22,221 bases of DNA from assembly GCA_048772705.1 (NCBI GenBank), contig JBLWGC010000161.1, forward strand, positions 1 through 22,221, given 5' to 3'. A program made the position numbers and the translations under genes. The DNA comes from Leidyana gryllorum EB-2025a. Taxonomy: Eukaryota > Apicomplexa. The notes below the pieces were generated by a model that searched no databases, was not told the DNA's origin, and saw nothing but the letters and a program-made list of their open reading frames with translations. This document shows, in pieces, positions 12,229-18,845 of this stretch; the stretch's first letter is position 1, and each line of letters opens with the position of its first letter.

Positions 12229-12299
12229 ACCAGTGTAGCTCAGTGAAGAGTGTTGGGCTCATAACCCAAAGGTCCGTCGATCGAAACGACGCACTGCTA
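12229..12299 (+). tRNA. tRNA-Met-CAT: tRNA-Met(CAT), weakened
   Basis: Loop CTCATAA, stem TTGGG/CCCAA. One acceptor mismatch (ACCAGTG) and a D-loop one G short. Mirror copy of 6997-7068. Confidence 0.78.
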
Positions 12300-12325
12300 A
12301 GTGTGCGCAGAAGGGAACAGTTGTA

Positions 12326-12396
12326 AGCCTTCTGCCCGAATCGAACCGGCGACCTTTCGCTTACTAAGCGGATGCTCTGCCACAAGCTAAGAAGGC
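12326..12396 (-). tRNA. tRNA-Thr-AGT: tRNA-Thr(AGT), weakened
   Basis: Loop TTAGTAA; one C-A mismatch in the anticodon stem (TCCGC/GCGAA) and one T-stem change. The D-loop is one base short, as at 809. Confidence 0.78.
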
Positions 12397-12499
12397 AATG
12401 TTAACGGAAGTTGCTGAAGCACATTGTTCCACCGGTCCAATGACTTCCACTGCTCCGCCCAACGGCAAATAGGGTGTAACTAAGTCTAGAGCTTCGTTT

Positions 12500-12572
12500 G
12501 CCGCCCTAGCTCAGTCCGTGGAGCGCAAGACTGTTAATCTTGCAGTCGCGGGTTCGAGCCCCGCGGGCGGTG
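12500..12572 (+). tRNA. tRNA-Lys body with anticodon GTT (Asn)
   Basis: Every stem pairs as in Lys(TTT) (GCCGCCC/GGGCGGT, CAAGA/TCTTG, CGCGG/CCGCG, discriminator G) yet the loop is CTGTTAA, giving GTT. Only the wobble base differs from Lys(TTT). If expressed and still lysylated it would misread Asn codons; Asn-specific genes in the window have a quite different body (6351). Confidence 0.88.
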
Positions 12573-12632
12573 CAAATCAATGTCTCTGGGAGTAAGAATG
12601 GAACCGGTGCCTACAACCAAACTCTGGTGGAT

Positions 12633-12705
12633 TTCCACTGCCGGGACTTGAACCCGAATCGTCCTGGTGAAAGCCCCATATCCTAGCCACTTAGACTCCA
12701 GTGGA
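12633..12705 (-). pseudogene. tRNA-Glu(TTC), anticodon stem broken
   Basis: Loop CTTTCAC and acceptor TCCACTG/CAGTGGA are intact, but TGGGG/CAGGA pairs at only two of five positions and the T-stem has one mismatch. Confidence 0.75.
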
Positions 12706-12882
12706 CGAGTGGTTGAGTGGTTGAGTTGGGCTTCGGCCGAGAGCCGTACCGTCTTGGAAAACATGGTATGTCGGCGTGATCAAGTGAGTGGATCTCTGAT
12801 ACAGATTCGGACGTAGTAACCAATTCCATTTGTATTGATCGTGGAATCTTGGGCCTTCCTCGGGTACGGGGCGAGCTTCCTT

Positions 12883-12946
12883 GCCGCCCCAACTCCGTCA
12901 GTAGAGCGCAAGACTTTTGAAGGGAGATCCGCGGGTTCGGGCGGCG
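12883..12946 (+). pseudogene. 64-nt tRNA-Lys relic lacking half the T-arm
   Basis: Same as 10247-10310: paired GCCGCCC/GGGCGGC ends, broken anticodon stem, deleted T-loop. The upstream spacer is also duplicated (10130-10246 and 1253-1372). Confidence 0.75.
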
Positions 12947-13016
12947 CGAGGAGTCCTAGTAAAGCTCGCTCAACCGTATGTGAAGCCACTGGCCGCAAAA
13001 TGCCAAGTTCAACAGC

Positions 13017-13098
13017 GGCAACTTGCCCGAGTGGTTAAGGGGGTAGACTAGAAATCTACTGGGCCTGGCCCGCGCTGGTTCAAATCCAGCAGTTGTCG
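13017..13098 (+). tRNA. tRNA-Ser-AGA: tRNA-Ser(AGA)
   Basis: Identical in all stems and loop (CTAGAAA) to 10891-10972. Confidence 0.95.
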
Positions 13099-13219
13099 TG
13101 TGCTGCGATCATCGGAGTAGGCGGCTGGGCTCAAAACACCAGCAATACATGCTAGAGATTGCAGTGGCGACGCAGAGGCATCAAGTAAGTGAATAGGTGC
13201 CATCTGTCGTCGCAGAAGT

Positions 13220-13293
13220 GGTCGCGTGGCTCAGTCGGTTAGAGCGTGAGCCTAATAAGCTCAAGGTCCCCGGTTTGAGGCCGGGCGTGACCA
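13220..13293 (+). tRNA. tRNA-Ile-AAT: tRNA-Ile(AAT)
   Basis: As 10582-10655, loop CTAATAA. The T-loop is TTTGAGG instead of TTCGAGC, so the B box C is lost, which may reduce TFIIIC binding. Confidence 0.88.
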
Positions 13294-13352
13294 AGTGAGT
13301 GGATCTTTGATAAAGAGTTGCCAATACGAAAGAAACTTTTTCAAGCTTCCTT

Positions 13353-13416
13353 GCCGCGCCAGCTCCGTCGGTAGAGCGCAAGACTTTCAATGGAGAGACC
13401 GCGGGTTCGGACAGCG
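13353..13416 (+). pseudogene. tRNA-Lys relic
   Basis: GCCGCGC start, good D-arm (GCTCCGTCGGTAGAGC), CAAGA then CTTTCAA, truncated T-arm. Counterpart of 10756 and, inverted, of 18997. Confidence 0.68.
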
Positions 13417-13486
13417 CGAGCGGTCCGAGTCAAGCTGCTGAACCGTATGTGAAGCCACTGCCTGCGGCATGCCGAGTTCTACCGTT

Positions 13487-13568
13487 GGCAACTTGCCCGA
13501 GTGGTTAAGGGGGTAGACTCGAAATCTACTGGGCCTGGCCCGCGCTGGTTCAAATCCAGCAGTTGTCG
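13487..13568 (+). tRNA. tRNA-Ser-CGA: tRNA-Ser(CGA)
   Basis: 82 nt, all stems as Ser(AGA), but the loop is CTCGAAA. A wobble-base change from AGA to CGA. Inverted counterpart at 18846-18927. Confidence 0.94.
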
Positions 13569-13632
13569 TGCGATGTGATCGGAGGGTCGAACACCAACTC
13601 ACGCGCAAAACTCAACCTTGTGCTATCTCCTC

Positions 13633-13704
13633 TGCATCTGCCCGGAATCGAACCCGGGTCTTCCGCGTGACAGGCGGAGACACTAACCACTATACTGACT
13701 CGGA
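13633..13704 (-). pseudogene. Asp-Gly chimeric tRNA gene
   Basis: The 5' part is Asp (TCCGAGT, loop CTGTCAC, stem TCCGC/GCGGA); from the T-arm onward it is the 3' end of Gly(GCC), with CAGATGC and the Gly 3' flank shared with 11040-11062. The junction lies in the identical B-box region. The acceptor strands cannot pair. Confidence 0.87.
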
Positions 13705-13795
13705 CGCTCCGAACACGCCGGCCTCCAATCCCAGAAGTCTTTCTATTTCGGCTCACGGACAAAAAACGTGTAAAGTGGCGAGCCAAGAACACTCC

Positions 13796-13875
13796 GGCAA
13801 GATGGCCGAGTGGTCCAAGGCGCTGTGTGCAGGCCGCAGTCCGAAAGGGCGTGGGTTCGAATCCCACTCTTGTCA
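13796..13875 (+). tRNA. tRNA-Leu-CAG: tRNA-Leu(CAG) with G33
   Basis: Body identical to Leu(AAG) at 8735 with all stems paired. The loop TGCAGGC gives CAG but replaces the invariant U33 by G, which should impair decoding. Confidence 0.8.
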
Positions 13876-13945
13876 GCCGTTGTATTGTATTGGCACTCAG
13901 TCCCTTCACTTCACTGATATACAGGTCGTTCGACCTACATACAGC

Positions 13946-14016
13946 TGCAGCTGCCGGGACTCGAACTCGGGTTACGACCTTGGAAGGGTCGCATCTTACC
14001 CTTAGACCACAAGTGC
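13946..14016 (-). tRNA. tRNA-Gly-TCC: tRNA-Gly(TCC)
   Basis: Stem CGACC/GGTCG around CTTCCAA; acceptor GCACTTG/CAGCTGC with one mismatch; T-stem has one mismatch. Copy at 15790. Confidence 0.83.
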
Positions 14017-14083
14017 AATTGCGAAAGATCTGCAGCACCCCGAGAGACTCGGGCAATTTCTACTTCCAGCTGTCTGCAACCTA

Positions 14084-14147
14084 CGGGGATCGAATCGAGC
14101 ACCCCCACAAGCGAAGGAGAATCATATCACTAGCACTTCAACTCGAC
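14084..14147 (-). pseudogene. tRNA-Pro-like relic
   Basis: A stretch with ...GTGATATGATTCTCCTTCG... followed by a B-box-like GATTCGATCCCC resembles a decayed Pro gene. No acceptor pairing. Same relic at 15946-16008. Confidence 0.4.
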
Positions 14148-14223
14148 ATGCGCGGCAGTGGCTCCCCATACAGCTAGCAAGCTTGCCTCAGTCGAAACTG
14201 AACGTCTTCCGAGTGAGAGGCTA

Positions 14224-14296
14224 TGATGTGGATGGGACTCGAACCCACAACTCCCGGTTCCGAAGACCGATGCCCTATCCATTAGGCCACCGCACC
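14224..14296 (-). tRNA. tRNA-Arg-TCG: tRNA-Arg(TCG)
   Basis: As 6157-6229, loop CTTCGGA. One acceptor mismatch (GGTGCGG/CCACATC). Confidence 0.9.
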
Positions 14297-14396
14297 ATGG
14301 ATAGGCTTCGGTTATCTGGATACTGGTTGGGTGAAAGAGGAGACACCTCGGGGCAGCCCGCTTTCGTCCAACTCAAAAGTCGGATGCGTCCCGAAT

Positions 14397-14469
14397 GCGG
14401 TTGTGGCGCAATGGATAGCGCGTTGCCCTCCTAAGGCAAAGGTTGAGGGTTCGAGTCCCTCTAGCCGTT
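14397..14469 (+). tRNA. tRNA-Arg-CCT: tRNA-Arg(CCT)
   Basis: GCGGTTG/TAGCCGT with wobble pairs, D-arm GCGC/GCGC, stem TTGCC/GGCAA around CTCCTAA, T-stem GAGGG/CCCTC, discriminator T. Inverted counterpart at 6003 carries CCC. Confidence 0.93.
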
Positions 14470-14585
14470 TCCTGCGTGCCTTCGTTTGTGCAAAGTGGAG
14501 CACAAACAGGTGAAAGTGATCGATGCAGTTGGGAGATTGGTCATTCCATGTAAAAAAGAAATGGATGTACTGGGGTTTGCTAAAT

Positions 14586-14659
14586 GGGCGTCTAGCTCAA
14601 ATGGAGGCTCGCTACGCTTAGCGTGCGAGAGATACTGGGATCGATGCCCAGGTCGTCCA
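14586..14659 (+). pseudogene. tRNA-Ala(AGC), rearranged D/anticodon arm
   Basis: Acceptor GGGCGTC/GTCGTCC and T-arm CTGGG/CCCAG are sound and loop TTAGCGT gives AGC. The D-stem and the 5' anticodon-stem strand (TACGC) are disrupted. Confidence 0.72.
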
Positions 14660-14672
14660 AAGTACGTACGGC

Positions 14673-14722
14673 TGCACGTGCCGGGATCTCACCATCTTTG
14701 AAGGGTCGCAGACCACAATTGC
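14673..14722 (-). pseudogene. tRNA-Gly relic lacking D-arm, loop CTTCAAA
   Basis: 50 nt. Same D-arm deletion and TCA-reading loop as 5773-5832, in inverted orientation within the Asn-Gly-Ala-Arg block. Confidence 0.7.
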
Positions 14723-14766
14723 CATTGCGAGAGCAGCGCAGTCAGTGTCTAGCGTGCCTCTGAAAG

Positions 14767-14839
14767 CGCTCCTGGCAGGTTCCGAGCCTGCGACTTTGCC
14801 GTTAACAGCCACACCCTCTGCCGCCTGAGCTACAAGACC
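14767..14839 (-). pseudogene. tRNA-Asn(GTT), degenerate
   Basis: Loop CTGTTAA; mismatches in the acceptor (CAGGAGC), anticodon stem (TGTGG/CGGCA) and D-stem. The T-loop CTCGGAA departs from the B box. Confidence 0.77.
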
Positions 14840-14934
14840 CCTTACAATGTTTCAGAGGTTAGTAGAGAGACCCTCCTCTTCCTACAACAGTTCGCACGGG
14901 GTGCCCGAGGGAAGGTGTAATCAGTTACAGTCGC

Positions 14935-15015
14935 GGCAAGGTGGCCGAGCGGTTAAGGCGGCGGCCTGCTGAGCCGTTGGGTTTTACCCGCATGAATTCG
15001 AATCTCCCCTTGTCG
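14935..15015 (+). tRNA. tRNA-Ser-GCT: tRNA-Ser(GCT)
   Basis: Class II: GGCAAGG/CCTTGTC, stem GCGGC/GCCGT around CTGCTGA, variable arm TTGGGTTTTACCCGC, discriminator G. The T-stem appears one base short and poorly paired. Only Ser(GCT) locus in the window. Confidence 0.8.
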
Positions 15016-15185
15016 GTAGCATTCGCGGAGAGCGCAATTGCTTCAATGATTGAAGTGAGCTTTCTGTCCGACTCAAATCCAACGCTCTACGCTGGGCGCT
15101 ATATACAGGAGCCAATTAAATTTTCCAGACGTCAGTAGAGAGACCCGTGTTGCGTGTGTCCAGTTGAGGAAGCGCTAGTCCGGAT

Positions 15186-15213
15186 AATTCTACCGACTCA
15201 ATTCTACCGACTC
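15186..15213. repeat. 14-bp tandem duplication
   Basis: AATTCTACCGACTC occurs twice in a row in the otherwise featureless spacer between Ser(GCT) and Gln. Confidence 0.85.
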
Positions 15214-15232
15214 TTCTGGGATGGGCTGAATC

Positions 15233-15304
15233 CGTTGCGTGGTGTAGTGGTTAGCACTGGAGACTCTGAATCTCCCGACCTGGGTTCGATTCCCGGCGCG
15301 ACCT
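15233..15304 (+). tRNA. tRNA-Gln-CTG: tRNA-Gln(CTG)
   Basis: Loop CTCTGAA, stem GGAGA/TCTCC, good T-arm, discriminator T. The first acceptor pair is C-C instead of G-C. Gln-Val-Asp-Leu order as in the reversed block at 20800-21309. Confidence 0.88.
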
Positions 15305-15366
15305 TGGAACTGGTCCTCACTACTTCGTGAAACTTCGCTATCCTTTGGGCTGCGGGGACCATCCGT

Positions 15367-15439
15367 GCAGCCATGGTCTAGCGGTTACGACGTCTGCTTC
15401 ACACGCAGAAGGTCCCGAGTTCGATCCTCGGTGGCTGTA
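15367..15439 (+). tRNA. tRNA-Val-CAC: tRNA-Val(CAC)
   Basis: GCAGCCA/TGGCTGT, stem TCTGC/GCAGA around TTCACAC. All stems pair. Wobble-base variant of Val(TAC) and Val(AAC). Confidence 0.94.
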
Positions 15440-15474
15440 GCTTGCAACTTTCAGCGGCAACCAAAGGAGACAAT

Positions 15475-15546
15475 CTCCGAAACCGGGCATCGAACCCGGA
15501 TCTTCCGCGTGACAAGCAGAAGTCCTGACCACTACTTTATCTCGGA
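15475..15546 (-). tRNA. tRNA-Asp-GTC: tRNA-Asp(GTC), weakened
   Basis: Loop TTGTCAC, stem TCTGC/GCGGA. Substitutions in the D-arm (AAAGTAGTGGTCAGGA) and in the acceptor 3' strand (TTTCGGA), plus a T-stem mismatch. Confidence 0.72.
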
Positions 15547-15640
15547 CGCTCGTCAACGCGCCGGACTTCAACCGCGAAAGTCTTCCTTCTCGAAACTTCA
15601 CGGACAGAAAACGTGTAAAGTGGCGAGCCAAGAACACTGC

Positions 15641-15720
15641 GGCAAGATGGCCGAGTGGTCTAGGGCGCTGTGTTAAAGCCGCAGTCCGAAAGGCCGTTGG
15701 TTCGAATCCCCCGCTTGTCA
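15641..15720 (+). pseudogene. tRNA-Leu body with loop TTAAAGC (AAA)
   Basis: 5' half as Leu(AAG); the change of G36 to A gives AAA, a Phe anticodon. The T-stem (GTTGG/CCCCC) and last acceptor pair are broken. No Phe tRNA body exists in the window. Confidence 0.75.
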
Positions 15721-15789
15721 ACCGTTGTATTGTATTGGCACTCGGTCCCCTCACTTCACTGATAGACAGTCGTTCGAGCTACATACGGC

Positions 15790-15860
15790 TGGACCTGCCG
15801 GGACTCGAACCCGGGTTACGACCTTGGAAGGGTCGCATCTTACCCTTAGACCACAAGTGC
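15790..15860 (-). tRNA. tRNA-Gly-TCC: tRNA-Gly(TCC)
   Basis: Stem CGACC/GGTCG around CTTCCAA, T-stem CCGGG/CCCGG, acceptor GCACTTG/CAGGTCC with one mismatch at pair 2. Confidence 0.86.
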
Positions 15861-15945
15861 AATTGCGAAAGATCTGCAGCACCCCGAGAGACTCGGGCAA
15901 ATTTCTGCCTCCAGCTGTCTGCAACTCACTCAGAAACGGACTATT

Positions 15946-16008
15946 CGGGGATCGATCGAGCAATTCCACAGACGAAGGAGACTTATACCACTAGCACTTC
16001 AACTCGAC
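15946..16008 (-). pseudogene. tRNA-Pro-like relic
   Basis: CTAGTGGTATAAG (Pro D-arm) and CTCCTTCG resemble a Pro gene; the 3' part is decayed. Counterpart of 14084-14147. Confidence 0.45.
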
Positions 16009-16084
16009 ATGCCGGGGCAGCGGCTCCTATACGACTAGCAAGCCTGCCTGGGTCGAAACGGAACGGATTCCGAGTGAGAGGCTG

Positions 16085-16140
16085 TGGTGCGGATGGGACT
16101 CGACCCCACAACTCCCGGTTCCGAAGACCGATGCCCTATC
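16085..16140 (-). pseudogene. tRNA-Arg(TCG), 5' end deleted
   Basis: From the end of the D-arm onward it equals 14224-14296 (loop CTTCGGA), but the acceptor strand and A box are missing; the break falls between short CCAT repeats in the intact copy. Confidence 0.8.
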
Positions 16141-16306
16141 ATGGATAAGCTTCGGTCATCTCGATACTGGTTGGGTGAAAGGAGTATTTGATCTCAAAAC
16201 CTCCCCCAAACCGTTGTTAAAAAGTGCAGCGAGTAAGACATGTCGCTGGCAACCTCGGGGCGGCACGGACGCGGCGCATTCTGATACTCGATGTGACGAC
16301 CTCTTT

Positions 16307-16378
16307 GCCTCGCCGGCGGATCGAACACGGAACTTCCAAGTCTTGTCTAGCGCTCTCTAACTGAGCTTCCTACGCGCG
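16307..16378 (-). pseudogene. tRNA-like sequence, identity unclear
   Basis: A D-arm-like AGCTCAGTTAGAGAGC and a T-loop-like GTGTTCGATCC are at the right spacing, but no anticodon stem can be assigned and the acceptor ends pair poorly. Not obviously a copy of another locus here. Confidence 0.3.
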
Positions 16379-16485
16379 AGAAAGTCATGGAGCGCGGTGA
16401 AGATGAGTGACCCACCGCATGTGCGAGCCAGTCTTGCCAAACCGTATGTGAAGCCGCTGGCCGCAAAATGCCGAGCTCGACAGAT

Positions 16486-16515
16486 GGCAACTGGCCCGAG
16501 TGCTCAAGGTCTGAG
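16486..16515 (+). pseudogene. tRNA-Ser 5' fragment
   Basis: GGCAACT and the D-arm, with the conserved Ser upstream flank, then sequence identity stops. Confidence 0.55.
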
Positions 16516-16651
16516 TATGCACGCGGTCGGCCTCAATGTGGCGCCTTACTTTGCCAGCCTGTAGCCCTGCACACCCCATAGCATTTAGTGGTTCTTGACA
16601 TGTTATGACCAGTCTCCCGACTCTACCAGCAATTTGCACCACCGATCAGTC

Positions 16652-16723
16652 GGCTGTTTGGTCTAGTGGTATGATCCTTCCTTAGGGTGGAAGGAGTCCT
16701 GGGTTCGATTCCCAGAACAGCCC
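16652..16723 (+). tRNA. tRNA-Pro-AGG: tRNA-Pro(AGG)
   Basis: Identical to 9670-9741 over the gene; loop TTAGGGT, all stems paired. Confidence 0.95.
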
Positions 16724-16910
16724 TCTTGGTCGTCGGTTACCCGACGGGACAAGTTGCCCTCAGAACCAACACAGCCACCTCGTTAGCCCACCTCGGTAGG
16801 GCAGTCACGGCAACTAACATCTAGAGAATCGCATTTCGGCTAAGTCGACGACCTTGGAAAGGGGTTCCAAGAGCACGAGTGCCGTCTAGAGAGTACGGTG
16901 CCGAATAACA

Positions 16911-16983
16911 CGGTCCTGGCAGGTTTCGAACCTGCGACTTTGTGGTTAACAGCCACACGCTCTGCCGACTGAGCTACAAGACC
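16911..16983 (-). tRNA. tRNA-Asn-GTT: tRNA-Asn(GTT)
   Basis: Identical over the gene to 6351-6423 (offset exactly 10,560 bp), with the downstream Glu-Lys pair also repeated. Loop CTGTTAA. Confidence 0.95.
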
Positions 16984-17101
16984 CAGCTACAATGTTTCAG
17001 AGGTTAGTATAGAGATCCTCCCTTATTCTACCGCAGGATTCTGCAATCACGTCTTGTCAAGAGGGTACGGCTCTCGGCTAAAGCTGCAGCTGAGGGAGTT
17101 G

Positions 17102-17174
17102 TCCACTGTAGTCTAAGTGGCTAGGATATGCGGCTCTCACCCGCACGATCGGGGTTCAAGTCCCGGCAGTGGAA
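17102..17174 (+). tRNA. tRNA-Glu-CTC: tRNA-Glu(CTC)
   Basis: Loop CTCTCAC, stem TGCGG/CCGCA, acceptor TCCACTG/CAGTGGA. One T-stem mismatch (CGGGG/CCCGG). Confidence 0.9.
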
Positions 17175-17234
17175 ATCCAGCTGAGTGTGCTTGCAGGCAA
17201 CAGTTCCATTCTTACTTCCAGAGATATAGATCCA

Positions 17235-17307
17235 CACCGCCCGCGGGGCTCGAACCCGCGACTGCAAGATTAAGAGTCTTGCGCTCTACCGACTGAGCTA
17301 GGGCGGC
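17235..17307 (-). tRNA. tRNA-Lys-CTT: tRNA-Lys(CTT)
   Basis: Body identical to Lys(TTT) at 6675; loop CTCTTAA. The only CTT form among the Lys copies. Confidence 0.95.
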
Positions 17308-17383
17308 AGGAAAGCAAGGACACAAAACCCGATAGCCTGACATCTAAAGTGGCTTTGGTACCCACCAGCCTCACTTGAAGATT

Positions 17384-17456
17384 GTCCGGGTCGTCTAGGG
17401 GCTCACAACAGCAAGTTGTGGCCGTGCACACCCAGGCCCGAATCCTGGCTTGGATA
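17384..17456 (+). tRNA. tRNA-His-GTG: tRNA-His(GTG)
   Basis: GTCCGGG/CTTGGAT, stem GCAAG/CGTGC with one mismatch, loop TTGTGGC, T-stem CCAGG/CCTGG. The D-loop is altered (GGGGCTCAC). Inverted counterpart of 10042. Confidence 0.82.
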
Positions 17457-17577
17457 GTATGTCCCCGATGTCTCGAATGGGAGATGTGGGTGAAGTCTGT
17501 CCAAACCCACCATCGGGCGTAGCTGCCCATGTCCTGTCTTGATCGCTACACACTTCCATTTGACGGCTCCGCTAGTC

Positions 17578-17650
17578 GGCGCTATGGCCTAATGGATATG
17601 GCATCGGTCTACGGAACCGGGGATTCTGGGTTCGAGTCCCAGTAGCGTCT
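17578..17650 (+). tRNA. tRNA-Arg-ACG: tRNA-Arg(ACG)
   Basis: Same body as Arg(TCG) at 9848 (GGCGCTA/TAGCGTC, TCGGT/ACCGG, CTGGG/CCCAG) but loop CTACGGA. The wobble T is replaced by A, which would be deaminated to inosine. Confidence 0.94.
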
Positions 17651-17746
17651 GGGCGAATGGCCGGGTTGCAGCCTGTTGAGTCAACAACTCAGATCCTGTC
17701 TTAGCTGTCCGGGATGGGTGCCGTGTTGAGTCAACAACTGACAGAC

Positions 17747-17818
17747 GGGCTGTTCTGGGAATCGAACCCAGGACTTCTTCCACCCAAAGGAAGAATCATA
17801 CCACTAGACCAAACAGCC
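17747..17818 (-). tRNA. tRNA-Pro-TGG: tRNA-Pro(TGG)
   Basis: All stems as in other Pro genes; loop TTTGGGT. The only TGG form in the window. Confidence 0.95.
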
Positions 17819-17907
17819 GACAACCCACCATCCCGGTACAGCCCCCAGTACTGTGGAATCAGTCGGCACAGCACGCGTTTCGGCTCCCTCTTTCATCTTG
17901 GACACTG

Positions 17908-17978
17908 AGCAGCGTGGCTCAGTGGGAGAGTGTTGGGCTCATGACAGGAAGGTCCGTCGGCCAAACGACGCACTGCTC
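17908..17978 (+). pseudogene. tRNA-Met(CAT), degenerate
   Basis: AGCAGCG/CACTGCT and loop CTCATGA, but the anticodon stem TTGGG/CAGGA and the T-arm (CGGCCAAACG) are damaged. Confidence 0.72.
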
Positions 17979-18037
17979 AGCGTCAGCAGGAGGACACACT
18001 TATAGAAATGATACAGGCGTCTTTTTGATTCAAGAGC

Positions 18038-18110
18038 TCCCCGATCTGGCTATCGACCGCTACACCTTTGGCGTGCAAAGTCACCTCTCTACCACTTGAA
18101 ATAGCCGCCA
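18038..18110 (-). pseudogene. tRNA-Ala(TGC) relic
   Basis: Loop TTTGCAC and a D-arm like Ala; T-stem, acceptor 3' strand and anticodon stem are decayed. Confidence 0.55.
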
Positions 18111-18300
18111 ACCGCCAAACCCAAGTGAACTTTCCCCGCCTCGGTTCCTCAACAGTGGCACTTCGAGCTCTCAAGCTCAACACTGCGGCACAGATCGCGG
18201 GGTGGTCGGAGATGCCAAACTCGAATTTGGATCGCGTAAGTCTGCATGGCTCGGAATGTCAGCCACTCTTGTCGATTCCGCTGTAGAGCGAGACCACGAG

Positions 18301-18372
18301 AACGGTGGGCAGACTCAAACCCACAACCTTTGCCTCCGGAGGGCAGCACGCTATCCATTGCGCCACCACCGC
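18301..18372 (-). tRNA. tRNA-Arg-CCG: tRNA-Arg(CCG)
   Basis: GCGGTGG/CCACCGT, D-arm GCGC/GCG, stem CTGCC/GGCAA (one mismatch) around CTCCGGA. The T-stem is imperfect and one base short; discriminator T. Related to Arg(CCT) at 14397 in its D-arm. Confidence 0.75.
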
Positions 18373-18418
18373 ACAATCCACAGCCCCACTGTCTGCGACC
18401 CCTGAGTCGGTGATATCG

Positions 18419-18444
18419 CCTGCTGGTTCGATTCAGCAGTTGTC
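18419..18444 (+). pseudogene. tRNA-Ser 3' fragment
   Basis: A T-arm (CTGG, TTCGATT) and AGTTGTC acceptor strand like the Ser genes, with no anticodon part upstream. Confidence 0.5.
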
Positions 18445-18537
18445 AAGTGGACGTAGTAGGCAGAGTTCGAAAGACTCCTTATCTTATTTGAGACACGGGT
18501 ATCAACTGTGCTAGACCCAAATCAAAGCCTAGCAAAA

Positions 18538-18609
18538 GGGCTGTTCTGGGAATCGAACCCAGGACTCCTTCCACGCTAAGGAAGGATCATACCACTAGAC
18601 CAAACAGTC
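18538..18609 (-). tRNA. tRNA-Pro body with anticodon AGC (Ala)
   Basis: 72 nt with Pro D-arm, stem CTTCC/GGAAG and T-arm all paired; loop TTAGCGT gives AGC because G36 became C. One acceptor pair is broken (GACTGTT). Four T follow the gene immediately on its strand, a good terminator. Confidence 0.75.
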
Positions 18610-18696
18610 GACTGGTCGGTGGTGCAAATTGCTGGTAGAGTCGGGACACTGGTCATAATATGCCAAGAACCACTAAACGCTATGGTGTCTGCAAAG

Positions 18697-18769
18697 CGGC
18701 GACTAGCTCAAATGACATAGCACTCGCTTAACATGCGAGAGATACTGGGATCGATGCCCAGATCGTCCA
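18697..18769 (+). pseudogene. tRNA-Ala body with anticodon AAC (Val)
   Basis: Stem CTCGC/GCGAG and T-stem CTGGG/CCCAG intact; loop TTAACAT. Acceptor ends mismatch at pairs 1 and 7 and the D-stem is changed (ACATAGCA). Confidence 0.7.
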
Positions 18770-18845
18770 AGCCTTTAACGGCTGCACCCGCGGTATATGA
18801 AAACAGAGTCACGAGCGAAGGGAGTTGATGCCCGATCACATCGCA

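Larger units (their letters stand above)
11055..12705. repeat. Right arm of large inverted duplication (Gly to Glu)
   Basis: Reverse-complement counterpart of 6540-8326 with about 2.7 kb between the arms. Confidence 0.9.
13705..14300. repeat. Direct duplication Leu-Gly-Pro relic-Arg (partner 15547-16160)
   Basis: Same locus order, strands and spacers, about 1.85 kb apart. The right copy has lost the 5' end of Arg. Confidence 0.87.
15233..15720. repeat. Gln-Val-Asp-Leu block (partners 2158-2468 direct, 20800-21309 inverted)
   Basis: Gln(+), Val(+), Asp(-), Leu(+) is the reverse of Leu(-), Asp(+), Val(-), Gln(-). The Gln wobble base and Val wobble base differ among the three copies. Confidence 0.87.

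Noticed and set aside
13550-14056. Open reading frame of 168 codons on the minus strand
   Set aside because: Spans Ser, Asp-Gly, Leu and Gly tRNA loci; no independent coding signal.
16307-16378. Intact tRNA of unknown isotype
   Set aside because: D- and T-arm-like parts exist but no anticodon stem-loop of 5+7+5 can be placed, so it is listed only as a weak relic.
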